Shown here one piece after another: positions 12,262 through 23,723 of a stretch of DNA of 64,000 nucleotides (position 1 is the first letter of the stretch; every line of letters begins with the position of its first letter). The notes under the pieces were generated by a model. It saw only the letters and a list, made by a program, of their open reading frames with translations. It had not been told where the DNA came from and did not search any database. The stretch comes from Sodiomyces alkalinus F11 (Eukaryota > Ascomycota > Sordariomycetes > Glomerellales > Plectosphaerellaceae), in NCBI RefSeq assembly GCF_003711515.1, contig NW_021167081.1, forward strand, positions 976,836 to 1,040,835, read 5' to 3'. Made by a program: the position numbers and the translations under genes.

Positions 12262-12572
12262 CTAATTGTCCAAGCTGAGCGACTTGTGGAGTTCATCGAC
12301 CCTTCTCTGGTATTCTTCCTTCTTGGTCCTAGCAGCTGCTCTGTTGTTGTCGAGTCGCTTCATGCGCGCCGCATAAAGACAATCCGAAACTTTACGCTTC
12401 GCATCGTTGCAGTTTCCGAGGGACTTGTAAAGGAATCCTCTGGCATGGCACTCCTCGAGTGCATTCATGACTTCGGCGCACTCTGGACGTCGAGAGTTAG
12501 TCGGCGAGTATGTCCAAGGAGAAAGTGGGTGCACTTTCCAATGTTTTCTTCCGTGTGTAGATGAGGATGCAT
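12262..12572 (-). CDS. CMC2: CMC2-like twin CX9C mitochondrial protein (apparent 1-base frame problem)
   Basis: Exon 1 (12572-12535) encodes the highly conserved start MHPHLHTEEN. Exon 2 (12482-12262) encodes CAEVMNALEECH and CNDAKRKVSDC, a twin CX9C pair typical of Cmc2, an intermembrane-space factor for cytochrome c oxidase assembly imported through Mia40. The intron between them (12534-12483, 52 bases) has a good branch region (CTAAC) and CAG acceptor, but exon 1 ends in phase 2 while exon 2 needs phase 1, so the join is off by one base. One A fewer in GGAAAG or in GAAAAC would restore the frame. This may be an assembly error in a short A run, a true lesion, or a splice form I have not found. 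About 85-90 residues are expected. Confidence 0.75.
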
Positions 12573-12967
12573 TTTGACGTGTTGACTTTGTTGGACTCTC
12601 TGATGTGGCGGAAGATTGAGCGGGTAGATAATGGGCTGAGGTTTCAATTGAACGAACGTATGCGGTCGAGATGGTACCTGACTTAACCGGTAAGACGCTC
12701 GGACCAGTCTAGACGTGGCACAGTGGGACGACAAGCCTAATTACCCCATACCTAAGGTACTACTGGCTCTATGAGCCTTCGTGCACTTCACATGATCCAT
12801 GATTGAGGCAGGCATATCAATTATAAGCCGCCTTACGAATTCCACGACCCGTGTGGCTCTTGCGTATTTGTGAAACCGACGCAACTGATTCACTTGTATC
12901 TTTCGGTGCCGACTTGCTCTCGAATCCCTCGCTTTGGGCTACAAGGCCCTTCTTGATCGCATACAAG
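12573..12967. other. Divergent promoter region CMC2/prefoldin 2
   Basis: About 395 bases between divergent starts. A CCTAAGGTACT patch at about 12752-12762 belongs to the dispersed GGTACC family. No gene was seen. Confidence 0.6.
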
Positions 12968-13639
12968 ATGTCAACCCAAGCGGCTTCATCTGCCGCACCA
13001 CAAGGTACGAGTTCAAGAAAACAGCAAGGTAGGTCTACATCCGGCTACAGTCTCAGGACCATGGACTAATGTCGTCCCTTTTAGAAATGCAAAATCAATA
13101 CGCCGTTTACAAAAACACCCTGCAGAAAATTGCCCAGAAAATCGGCGATGTGGAGCAAGAAGCAGAAGAGCACAAGTATGTCTACTCCATGGCTGTCGGC
13201 TGTCGTCCTCATGTCGTACCCCGCGATCCATACTCCTCTGGGCTTAGAATTACGACGACACCTTGGCGGCCATGAGATGTTTTTTTGGGCCCCTCTCGTG
13301 ACCTCACTCCAAGCCGCTTACTGCTCGTCTCGTCTGACAAATTCAATAGACTCGTGCTAGAAACTCTGCAGCCGCTCTCCGGCGATCGCAAAGCGTTTCG
13401 GCTCGTAAATGGTGTTCTCATGGAACAGACGGTAAAGGATGTGCTACCAGCTCTCACAACCAACTCAGAGGGCCTGAGGAAGGTCCTGGAGGACCTCGTG
13501 AAACAGTACAAGACAAAGCAGGAGGAGCTAGAAAAATGGAAGGTAAGCGTAACCCCCTTTGGTTCTTCGCTATAAAGAGCGGAAAAGCTCATACATTCCG
13601 ATGCAGAAAAAGAACAATATCCAAGTTGTCCAGACATGA
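12968..13639 (+). CDS. GIM4: Prefoldin subunit 2
   Basis: Four exons (12968-13028, 13085-13175, 13350-13542, 13607-13639) give 125 residues. The sequence is a beta-type prefoldin: an N-terminal helix (EMQNQYAVYKNTLQKIAQKI), the central hairpin (RKAFRLVNGVLMEQTVKDVL) and a C-terminal helix (LVKQYKTKQEELEKWK). Prefoldin is a six-subunit cytosolic chaperone that hands nascent actin and tubulin to the CCT chaperonin. The first about 20 residues are Ser/Ala/Gln-rich and precede the coiled coil. The last exon is short (10 codons plus stop). All junction phases agree. Confidence 0.93.
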
Positions 13640-16070
13640 GCCCAGTCTGGACGATTAGGATCCGGACGTTCAGATCGGTGCTTGTGCTTTCTCCCCCGAG
13701 ATTGCTACGCCCTGGGAAGGAAACATGCTACAATCCAGGCATCTGGGTTGTAAATAGGCCGGCGTGAGCCCCTCCGGCGGCACACTGCCTGGGCAGTCTC
13801 CTAGGCTATCTTCTACGCTAGGTTTTCGTTGGGACAGGGTCTCGAGCGATTTCGACTAATCCGTTTGTCCTGCGACGCTGTCGACAGAGCAGGCAATGTG
13901 ATGGTAAACGCCGGGTTGGAAGAACCTTGTTTATAGCCATCCCTCTGACAGAGAATAGACAACTGGTCAGGCTGCTGAATGTGATACATTCGTCAAGTAT
14001 GTTGGTTGAGTGAGTAATAAAAAGCCGCATAGTCTTGGGCGTTCTCCACGTTTCTGCCAGAAATTCCCCTTCGTGTTTACTCAGTGCAGTGGGCATGTCA
14101 TTGGGCAACTAAGGTGGCTTCCCTGCCTATGATACAAAACGATTGATTGTCCAATTGTTTTGATAATAATGTCCGTATAAGACTGTTTATGTCAGAGGAC
14201 ATGGGAGAAAAGAATGACCTTGGACTAGACACTGGGTCGGGAGGGCGAAAGTTCACCTGGCAGAACAAAAGCATATCAGCCCAACTGCTGCACCTTTTGC
14301 TAAAATCCCACCCGGCCAATGCGGGGAACTGGCGGTGCGGAGCAGTAAGCTACATGCCGGCGCTGTCGCTGCAGGGGGGCCGGAGAGCCCAAGCGGACGG
14401 CATGGTGGGCAGATGCTTGATGCTACCCAACTTAATGGAGGGCGAAGGGCCGGCAGTCACAGAGTATCAACGCCGCAAAGACTGGGATATAATACTGCTG
14501 TTTTGTCGGAGTCGCTAGAGAACCTCTGAGCTGTCCCCATGATGTCAGGACAAGAAGCATGGCCAACACATGAGGCGGGAGAAGCAACAATAGGTACACA
14601 GCGACCCGATCTCGAGAGTAGGTACCCTCAATCAACATTGGGATTTGCGACGCAAGTCGGTCCAAAACAGCATGCCGTAGCGCAATTACCTAAGGTACTC
14701 CGAGTAGGCTCGTAGGTAAGGTAGGTACTCCGCACTGTCCGTCCTTTTAGTATCAGGCATGACGACAAATGAATGTTGTAGCGAAGTGTCTTCCATAGCA
14801 GCTTCATGTACATTATTTCGTATCGAGAGGCTTTTTGTCGATATGATAAGGTACTTAATAATAGGTGCTAGTAATTCGTATATGGACACACCCTCTCGTG
14901 TCTCCCCAACTTTATTTTGGTAGTCCGAAGTACCTCAGGATCTACCCACGGAGTCATCATTCTGGGAGCTCTTGAGGGACCGTGCTTGATGGTATCGATA
15001 GGCTCCTGTCAGCTTTCACGTTCCCAGAAATCCACTTTCTCCTTTCCATCAACCAACCCCACGTCCTTCTGCCGATTCCTTAAGCGAACTCCTCAACTGC
15101 CTTTACCACCTTACCTTACCTACCTACCTACCCACCTACCTACACGCCCCTCGACTGGACAACAGACTTCACTGTACCGGACAAGTTACAGACAAAACCC
15201 TGTTACCTACAGTATCCACGACCAAGATACTGCGTCAGGCCTCCACTAGGGTGCTTGTCTTGACCCAATCTTGTTCGAGCTTGAGCTCGAAATACGTTGC
15301 AACTTTGCATCCCGTCACTCACGAGTTGGTGCACCCTTCATCCAAGGCACCCGTCCGATTGCTGGTGTAACCCGTAAGCGGAAAAGCCAGCGCTCGAATC
15401 CAGACTCTCACCTATCTTCAGCCCTAATTGACGTTTCCTCTGCGCGTAATCACCCAGGCGCGACTGTCGCGAAGCCCCGATACAACCGCCCATTCGCTGC
15501 GTCCAGACACAACAGCAAAGCGAGCCCACGGCGTCGGATACGGATCCATCCGCCAGTCGGCCCAATAGCTACTGGCCATCTTCCAGCCCAATCTGACTAG
15601 CGGTCCGGAGGCCATTCCCTGACCGGCGATCAACCGTTGCGCCCAATTCACACGGCCAAGTCCAAGTCCCACGAGACCCACATCACTGAGGAACAACATC
15701 AACTCCCTACCTTACTGACGCAAAGGGGACCTCAGAGGCGCACAGCTATTCCCCGTCCCCCCAACCGTCTGCTTTGCTGCCTAGTCATCAATCCTAGACC
15801 AAGAGCCAAGGTCACATTCCCAGTTCAGGCAAGACACCGCACACGGGCCCGTTAGAACCTGAAGTCAAATTAGCGAAAACGGGGTGTGTGTGAACATACA
15901 GAGTAATCAACGAAGCTTTGAGTGAAGGGTTGAGCCGCAAGGCCTTGCAACCCCTACTATTCCTGCTACGTGGCCAGGGGAACACATCATCCCTACCGGT
16001 ACCCGCCGTGTGCAATCTGGAAGTCCAAGCAATCGCAAGAACGCTAGCAGCCGCCTGCAAGTAGCCAAAT
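13640..16070. other. 2.4 kb intergenic spacer and probable HAP3 leader
   Basis: I find no supported gene here. A 123-codon frame at 14147-14518 lacks conserved features. The right part (about 15000-16070) probably contains the promoter and a long 5' leader of HAP3 with several short upstream frames. A CCTA-rich microsatellite lies at 15109-15143, and GGTACT/CCTAAGG patches lie near 14690-14730. Confidence 0.5.
15109..15143. repeat. CCTA/CCTTA-rich microsatellite
   Basis: Pyrimidine-rich tandem tract of imperfect TTACC and TACC units upstream of HAP3. It resembles the CCTACCTA parts of the dispersed intergenic GGTACC elements. Confidence 0.75.
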
Positions 16071-17290
16071 ATGTCCGACTCCCCCCAATCTCCTCCCAAG
16101 GATGTCGACCAAGGTGCACCGTCACCCGGCGACGAAGGACAAATGAACGATCCTCAAGACCCACAGTCCACCGGCCTCTCCTACGAGTTCGAGGTAAAGG
16201 AGCAGGACAGATGGTTGCCTATAGCCAATGGTATGTCTTCTCCCCCGTCAGACGTCGACTTGTGATTTGACGCGGGCATTCCCATCCACACAATTACTTC
16301 TTCCTTTTCATCTGTAATATTACTGGTGTGCCTGGGACTGGCATATCCTGTTCTTGCCGCTGCTGGGGGCACATCTCTAAGGGGGGCTAGGTCCTCATCC
16401 AACGATATGAGCTGGAAACCAACAGCGTGCATGAACCAGTCGTCTGTCCATGTCTCACGCTTCATCCCCCAAGTCGCCGGAAACACCCAGCGTTCACGGC
16501 ACGAAGAAGGACAGTGAAGGTGATCGATACGACGAGCCTGATGCTAACATTCGCAATTTCGCGCCAGTCGCCCGGATTATGAAGAATGCTCTCCCTGAAA
16601 ATGCGAAGATTGCCAAAGAGGCAAAGGAGTGCATGCAGGAGTGTGTGAGCGAGTTCATCTCCTTTATAACCAGCGAGGGTAAGCCAAGCTCACTTTATGA
16701 GAACGTCTCTGCATGACCACTTTCTATGATGCGGGAAGAAAAATATTGTGGCAACCAAGAGGCAATCTGACAATTTTTTTTTCTTCCTTCTTTTTTGCAG
16801 CTTCGGAGAAATGCCACCAGGAAAAGCGAAAGACGGTAAACGGCGAAGATATTTTGTTTGCCATGACGTCGCTAGGCTTTGAAAACTACGCAGAGGCACT
16901 TAAGATTTACCTCTCCAAATATCGTGAAGTATGTGTACCCTCCCTCCCTCCCCTTTGCATTTTCCAAACATCCATCCAGTCGCGCTGCTCTACCCTGTCC
17001 CCTCAGAGCAGCAAACGAATATGGAAGCCTTGGCACACGAGAACTGCAATAAATACCACGAAGCTAAATCCTAGTAGCAGCAGTCACAGTCCAACAGGAG
17101 CGAGGGCCAGGCGAACCGCCCCAACAGTGCTTACGGCAGCCACCCTCCTAGTGGTGCTGGGAATTTCCAGGGCGATACCTCCAATAATCTCATGTCTGCG
17201 CCTCCTGGCGACGGCGGCCCCGACGGCTCTGGCTACATCTATCAGTCGCAGGCAGGGCACAACGGCGCCGGACCGTCAGACGGTTACTGA
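16071..17290 (+). CDS. HAP3: CCAAT-binding factor subunit HAP3 / NF-YB
   Basis: Four exons (16071-16230, 16568-16678, 16801-16928, 17078-17290) give 203 residues. The histone-fold core is complete: [60 protein letters not shown] and [14 protein letters not shown]. This subunit pairs with HAP5 and HAP2 to bind CCAAT boxes in the nucleus and, with HapX-type partners, controls iron and respiratory genes in fungi. The C-terminal exon is Gly/Ser/Asn-rich. The first intron is long for this window (337 bases) and contains an ATG in frame with exon 2. The acceptor of the last intron (17077 or 17080) is uncertain by one codon. Confidence 0.93.
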
Positions 17291-18214
17291 AGGAGGCCCA
17301 TGAGCTACTTGACGTCGTTATTCTTCTATTCCAGCAGCATGGTCCCACTCCGGGATTGGGATCGACGACGGTGGCCACTCCTGGGATTGGGAACGTCTGA
17401 TATGCATTGATACCTGGTTATAGCTTCATATATATGTTCAACTACACCAGCACAGCAAGCAAGAACCAAAGTTGGAAGGGGGTCATCTCCAGTTGTGGTG
17501 TATATGAAGAACCTGGGTTGGTTTTGATGGGATGGTATTTGATGGGAGGACTTGGCTGGGGCGGACTCACTGCTCGCCCTCAACATGTGTGCGTGGATCA
17601 CTCAGGGTCCATGATCCTATGATTGCCTTAGGCTTTAATAAATATTTTCTTTTTAAATTTTATTTCTTGAATCTATCCAGATTGATGGTCGTAACGCGTG
17701 TGTTCCACATGGAGTTTTATATGAATTCATACTGCTATTTTCTGTTGAACTGTTAGCTTTGTTGCGTACCTACTCCCTATACAAGGTACCTTACCTTCTA
17801 AGGTGGGGGCGGTAAAGCGCCTATCCATTTAGTATGTGGGGTGGCACGTGCGCTTTTACCCCTCTAGCACGTAGGTAGTTGCCTGTGAGGTTTGGAAAAA
17901 AAAAACCATTCACCAAGTACCTCATGTATGTTCACCACAAAGAAAAACTATATTCCTTACAAGAAGCCGCGCCTCCGAATCCGAACGCAGCAACAGATAA
18001 TAGTACCGTTACAGCCTGCATATATAGAGATTCAGAATGCTGGCCATGACTTTGGGCTTCTCACCACAGTAGACGCATCCGACCAAGTCATCGCGTCAAC
18101 TGATCTCTCCTCCAAGCCCAACGTCTGATCCTCACCGACCTTCTTGGCAGACAGCGAAACGAATCATTCAACCAGCCCCGACCGACAGAATACAGAATAA
18201 GCCCTCATTTTCCC
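17291..18214. other. Intergenic HAP3 to RRN3
   Basis: HAP3 3' UTR and RRN3 promoter. It contains an AAGGTACCTTACC element at 17782-17797. No further gene was seen. Confidence 0.55.
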
Positions 18215-20272
18215 ATGAGGCCCTTTACAGCGATCGGGGGATCTCGCTCTGAACCTCCTCCGACTACCGCAACTCCGAGCAAGAGCATTCTCCGACCTTC
18301 GATTCTCGGACGTCGGAAGATCGACCATGTTAGCCCCGACGACATACCTCCTCCCCCTACTAAGAGACGGAAGGTTCTCATAGACGAGATGAACAATGAG
18401 GTTATTGAATTCTCGGGACGGTCGCTGGACCAAGTCAATCAGGAAGTGAGAAGAGCACTCGAGGGCCATTTGCAGGGCCAGGATAGCGATTACGACAGCC
18501 TTAAGGAGATGTTCGCAACTGAAAACCGAAGGACTGGTGCGGACGTCGGGGAGGATAGCTCGCCGAAGCCACAGGAACTGAAGCGCTACATTCTGGCGCT
18601 GACAAACTGCGTCCCCCTCTTGAAGAATAGAGCTTGCAACGGGCTTGTCAGGAACATTCTCCAAGTGTCGTGGCTAGGGCGCGACGAGGAGTTCTATAAG
18701 GTCTACCTCCAACTCATGGCCGCTCTTGTCAGCTCCCAGGGCTCCTACCTGTCGCTTGTGCTCACCATGATGGTGGAAAAATTCCCCCACACCAGAGCTC
18801 GCGACTGGAGCGTCCCCGACTGGGCCGCCGTCAGTCGAGCAGTCATGCGTGAGCGGTTACATGCCGGCCTTCGCTATCTGCTGAAAGTATTCCCGGCGGC
18901 GTCATCCCTCCTTCGAACCCTCATCGTCTCCAAGTTCCCCTTCGCCGATGACGCACCGCGAACTCACGTGGCCTACGTGAAGAACCTGCTCAGACTGGGC
19001 GAGTATGCCGAAGAACTGGATCTTGATATGATCGACTTGATTCTCCAACGGCTTGTCGCTATCGACGTTCAGATGCAAGTCGACTTGGAAGATCTAGACG
19101 ATGAGCTCACCACTTCCGTTGCGTATGCACTGGGCCAGTCGTCTCCTTCTGCGTCATGGGAGGGAGACGAAGACGCCCCGGACGACGACGAAGATGACAA
19201 CGAGTCGGTCGACAGCGACGAATCCGATCTGGACGAGCACGAGGAGAAGGTGCGCACCGTGAAGGGTCACATCGAGAAGCTGGACGCTGTTCTGGACACG
19301 CTATTCGAACACTACGCACCGCACTTTGTCGATCCGGAATCAGACGATGCCTATTACCGATACGCCCTCCTTGTGCAGTCTTTCGGCAAGAACGTTCTGC
19401 CGACATACAAATCCCGGCATACACAGTTCCTGCTCTTCCATTTTGGCCAATTGTCTGATCGACTGCGAGACACTTTCGTTGGCAGCCTGATGCACATATT
19501 TACCTCGCAGACGCGGCCGGCATTCGTGCGACAGGCCGCGGCAACCTACCTGGCCGGTTTCGTTGCCAGAGGAGCGCATGTACCGGCGGAACTTGTGCGC
19601 ACCATTTTCAACCTTTTGCTCGCCAGAATGAAGGCATACCGCATCAAGCACGACGCACAGGCTCGCGGTCCGGATATGAAACGGCACCAGCTCTACTACG
19701 CACAAGTGCAAGCAGCCCTATACATGTTCTGCTTTCGGTGGCGAGATCTAATCGTTTCCGCTCCCGAGTTTGTTGACGCCGACGACCCCGCGTCCTACCT
19801 GGGCCACGAACTCGGGTGGATGCAAGGCCTCAAAGAGGAGCTGTCCAGCCACGTCTATTGCCGAATGAACCCTCTCAAGATTTGCTCTCCGGCCATCGTC
19901 GAGGAATTCGCGACGCTGACGCATAAGCTGGGGCTCATGTACATATTCCCTCGGGTGGAAGAGAACAAGCGCATCCGCCTGTCGCAGTTCGTTTCGGACA
20001 CATACGGCAATGGCGGAGCGCTTCGCGATACCGCGGGCGGCCCGCGGGGCGAGGAGGACCATCAGCTCGATCCCTATTTCCCCTTCGACCCGTACCAGCT
20101 ACCGGTGAGCAAGCGTTGGATGCAGGGCAACTATGTGCAATACCAGTCGGTCCCGGGGCTGAACGTCGCCGTGGAAGATGACGACAGCGACGAGAGTGGC
20201 GGGGAAGACGGACATGACACGGACGTGGTGGATGATACGGCCACAGCTAGCGAAGACGAGGAGGAGGTCTGA
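18215..20272 (+). CDS. RRN3: RNA polymerase I initiation factor RRN3/TIF-IA
   Basis: An intronless 685-residue frame. Family features are ALTNCVPLLKNRACNGLVRN (HEAT-repeat start), VERFP-type VMRERLHAGLRYLLKVFP, SRHTQFLLFHFGQ, RQAAATYLAGFVARG and NPLKICSPAIVEEFA. Residues about 310-350 form a long Asp/Glu-rich loop, which matches the acidic insertion of yeast Rrn3. Rrn3 binds Pol I and bridges it to the core factor at rDNA promoters in the nucleolus. The C-terminus also ends in an acidic tail. The N-terminal about 60 residues are Pro/Arg-rich with a KRRK basic patch, a plausible nuclear signal. The ATG at 18215 is the first in frame. Confidence 0.95.
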   Translation: MRPFTAIGGSRSEPPPTTATPSKSILRPSILGRRKIDHVSPDDIPPPPTKRRKVLIDEMNNEVIEFSGRSLDQVNQEVRRALEGHLQGQDSDYDSLKEMFATENRRTGADVGEDSSPKPQELKRYILALTNCVPLLKNRACNGLVRNILQVSWLGRDEEFYKVYLQLMAALVSSQGSYLSLVLTMMVEKFPHTRARDWSVPDWAAVSRAVMRERLHAGLRYLLKVFPAASSLLRTLIVSKFPFADDAPRTHVAYVKNLLRLGEYAEELDLDMIDLILQRLVAIDVQMQVDLEDLDDELTTSVAYALGQSSPSASWEGDEDAPDDDEDDNESVDSDESDLDEHEEKVRTVKGHIEKLDAVLDTLFEHYAPHFVDPESDDAYYRYALLVQSFGKNVLPTYKSRHTQFLLFHFGQLSDRLRDTFVGSLMHIFTSQTRPAFVRQAAATYLAGFVARGAHVPAELVRTIFNLLLARMKAYRIKHDAQARGPDMKRHQLYYAQVQAALYMFCFRWRDLIVSAPEFVDADDPASYLGHELGWMQGLKEELSSHVYCRMNPLKICSPAIVEEFATLTHKLGLMYIFPRVEENKRIRLSQFVSDTYGNGGALRDTAGGPRGEEDHQLDPYFPFDPYQLPVSKRWMQGNYVQYQSVPGLNVAVEDDDSDESGGEDGHDTDVVDDTATASEDEEEV

Positions 20273-22306
20273 AGCGGGGTGTGTTTCTTGCCATTCAAAC
20301 TTCTTTTTCATGATAGCGTCAGCCTGGCGTTGGGTTGGACTAAACTTGGGAAGTATATCGGAGGGTCTCGTCTCGCATATCGGAAAACAGCAAGGGAATC
20401 GATCATTTTTGGTCGGGGGCGTTGGGTGCCGAGCTTGCTAACAATGGTCAATGTACGGCGGGAAAAGCTACTCGTTTTTGTTCATAGCGACAGGCCTATT
20501 TGCTGCGAAATACTACAAAATTGCCACGGCTCCTTTTTATGCGTTAGGGGCCGGTTGCGATGGTGTCGATGGGAACAGGACAAAGTCAGTGTTCTGTTAT
20601 GGTGTTTTTGATTATCACTGTCCCCTCACAAACCCAAGACGCAAGCATCATGCTTTTTTTTTCAGGCGACATAGACAGGCCAGAGAGTAGATGGATGTTG
20701 AAGGCTTGTGTTGGTTAAGAGACAAAAAGAGGTAACCCATGGTCGTTGCTTGGGCCTCTTCTCCTCTGCAGCACTGGTTGTGGCCAGGTCATGCTAAGAA
20801 GGCCTCATTCGATGCAGGACCAACTTATGTCTCTATTTCTTTCTCCTTGTTTTCTTTCCCACAGAGTGCAGTGGTCTGATTCCCAGCAAGTCTAAAGAAG
20901 ATGAGTCTTTCCGTCCGACCATGGCTCGACTGGTTCGATTCCATGTGGCTAAGGTAACAATAAGGAACAAGGCTGTTTCAGGTCATACTGGCGAGAGAAG
21001 CTGATACGGACACTGATATCAAGAAGCCAAGAAACCATCGGCTTCCCAGAGCTAAATAATATCCGTACTTGTACATATGAATATGAATAGCGCATTGAGC
21101 TTTGACAAGAGTGTACTTCGTACTCTGTACGGATAGGAAAGAAAAGTCAGTCAGTTCATTGTCTTTGATGAGCCCATTTCGAGCTGTCACTACCTATGTA
21201 TCTATTCATAAGTGATTACCGCGTAATTAAGGTACAGTGAGAATTCGTACCTTGCTTTTGTAATTACCGTCTTCTACATGAGATGGAGCACAGTAGGTGC
21301 TCTGACCCCAAGGTATGATGCACTGTGGAAGCGCCTGGGTATTTGAACAAAATAATACAGTTCGTCAAGAGGCATGGACACGGTGCCGCTCGAGCCCAAA
21401 TTAAGTTACGGGAGCTTTTGATTGATATTTTCCAGGAACTCTTACGATTGGCTACAACCGGTAAATGCAACGGTCGGAGGACTAAAAAGGGGATACGGAA
21501 ACGGAGTACAGACGACGACGGCGACAAGGACAACCAGGAAGCAGTGCTTATTTTTATTTTCCGTAAGATTTCTCGTCTTGACCGCACGAGCACTTATAAA
21601 TCCTGTCCCGTCAAATTTGGCAGCTTGAGGAGTGTCCAACGGAGTCCTCTTCTAGACCTAATACCGACGAGTCAAGACGTCGACTGTCTTCACAGCTGGG
21701 AAGAAGAAAAAAAATCTGGTTGGTTCTCGCCTTGACCGTTTGTCCTCACCTACCAGATCGGTACCTGCAGCCTTTAATTGTGTTAGCGCAAAGCATGGAG
21801 GATGGGGATTGGCTCAGAGTTAGGATCGAGGCAGGAACGCGCACGATCTTCCTGCCGTGGATGGCCAGGGGGTAAACAGGGTAATTTCCCACAACATTGG
21901 CATGGCCCCTGGAAAACGGGGCCACGTACAATGTACAAACCCTCTCCTTGCCCTGGGCTGGGCAGCGTCCGTCCGTCCCCCGGGGGGTCCTCTTGCCTAA
22001 TGTTATGCTTCTTTTCGACGTCGTCCACGTAATTCTCATGCTCTCCTTTCTCCCTTCACTCTTCACAGTCACTCTTTCACGCCTCGATTCCTCCACCCAA
22101 CTAGAGAGCTTCGCTCTCGATCACACTCATTTTTGGAATAGGGACTGCTTCCATTCATTCGTTTATATATTATCTTCGTTTCGAAGCCGCTCCCGCGACG
22201 AATCGTCTCCGTACTTTCTCGACCGGCTGCTTTTGCGAAACCCGTGATTTTCAATTCAAGCTGTTTTGACGTTTTGCTTGCCGACCACTTCGTTCCAACT
22301 GCCAAT
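20273..22306. other. 2 kb spacer with probable long leader of the SUN-family gene
   Basis: No convincing gene. It contains the RRN3 3' UTR, then an AT-rich middle (about 20300-21300), then a pyrimidine-rich leader before 22307 that fits a highly expressed wall-protein promoter. Open frames of 100-136 codons (for example 21325-21735) have no family features and poor codon bias. Confidence 0.5.
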
Positions 22307-23723
22307 ATGATGAAGTCCATTACGCACCTTGCCCTCGCGGCTTCGCTCATTGCCGGTGTGGCCGCCCACCAGCAGCAGCAGCAGCACCAGCACCAGCGCC
22401 TTCACAAGAAGCACGTCGCCTCCCCCGTCGAGAAGCGCGAGCCGGATGCCGTCACCGTGTACGAGGCCGGCCCCACCGTAACCCACTATGTGCTGGCCGG
22501 AGAGAGGCTGTCTGAGGACGAGGCTAAGGAGGGCATTGCCGATGGTCTCTTAGTCGTCGTCGGTGAGAGCACCCCGAGCTTCAGCCCCCCCCCTCCTCCC
22601 GCATCTTCTTCGGAGCCTGCCACTTCCACCCGGGCCATGGCCGCTCAGTTCTTCGAGTCCAAGGAGGCTTCGTCTTCCACCCCGGCCCCTTCTCCGACTC
22701 CCACTCCCTCTCCGACCACCAGCTCCGAAGCACCGGCTGAACCCACCTCATCGGCTCCCGCCAACGGCGGCGGCAGCGGCAGTGGCAGCGGCGGCGGCAC
22801 CGGATTGGACGCCGAATTCCCCAGCGGCGAGGTCAAGTGCTCTCACCTGCCGACCGACTACGGTGTTGAACCGCTCGACTGGCTCGACATCGGCGGCTGG
22901 GCTGGCATCCAGAAGGTACCCAGGTACCGCCCCGGCCACGCCTCCATCGACTACATTGAGACCGCTGTCGACGGTGGTTGCGAGCCCGGTGCGTTTTGCT
23001 CCTATGCCTGCCCTGTCGGCTACCAGAAGACCCAGTGGCCCGAGGCACAGGGCGCCACCCTGCAGTCCATCGGCGGTCTCTGGTGCAACGACGACGGCTT
23101 CCTGGAGCTCACCCGCCCCGAGAAGGAGACTCTCTGCGAGGCGGGCGCCGGCGGCGTCTGGATCCAGAATGACCTCGACGACATCGCTGCCGTCTGCCAG
23201 ACCGACTATCCCGGCCACGAGGCCATGGTCATCCCCACCATTCCCAAGCCCGGCGAGAAGCTGCCCCTGACCAACCCCTATGCGCCTGACTACTACGTCT
23301 GGAACGACCTCCCCACCTCCGGCCAGTTCTACGTCAACAAGAAGGGCTACAAGGTGGAGGATGCCTGCGTTTGGGACAGCGCCATCGACCCCGAGGGCGC
23401 CGGCAACTGGGCCCCCATCAACATCGGCTCCGGCATGGCCGCTGACGGCAACACCTACATTTCCATCTTCCCCAACGCGCCCACCAGCATTGCCAAGCTG
23501 GACTTCAACATTGAGATCATTGGCGACGTCAACTCCAAGTGCGCCCTTATCAATGGCGTGTACACTGGTGGCAGCACCACCGGCTGCACTGTTAGTTTTC
23601 CTTTTTCTTTTTCTTTTCCTCGCTCCCATTGACACATTTCTTTTTGCCGTCACGGTAACTAACCAAGCGCAGACCACGTTGCCCAAGGGTGCAGGCGAAG
23701 CTATCATCCGATTCTTCAAGTAA
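22307..23723 (+). CDS. SUN-family (SIM1/UTH1/SUN4) secreted wall protein, GH132
   Basis: Two exons (22307-23590 and 23673-23723) give 444 residues. It has a signal peptide (about residues 1-20), a Gln/His-rich stretch (21-30), a Kex2-like KR site at 43-44, a Ser/Thr/Pro-rich linker ending in a GGGSGSGSGGG run, and then the SUN domain from about residue 170. That domain shows the Cys-rich pattern CEPGAFCSYACPVGYQ, GLWCNDDG and KCALINGVYTGG, and the protein ends in TLPKGAGEAIIRFFK. SUN proteins are beta-glucan-active or glucan-associated and act in septation and daughter-cell separation at the wall. Strong C-rich third positions suggest high expression. The second exon holds only 16 codons plus stop. 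Confidence 0.93.

Noticed and set aside
14147..14518. 123-codon plus-strand ORF in the 13.6-16 kb spacer
   Set aside because: No conserved motif, overlapping frames of similar length and composition like the spacer.
20932..20942. GGTTCGATTCC matching a tRNA B box
   Set aside because: The flanking bases do not form a 5-bp T stem, and no A box or acceptor stem is found upstream.
21325..21735. 136-codon ORF before the SUN-family gene
   Set aside because: No family features; low-complexity, biased composition; lies in the probable promoter/leader.
22748..23719. 323-codon minus-strand ORF opposite the SUN-family gene
   Set aside because: A shadow created by strong GC-rich third positions of the real gene on the plus strand.
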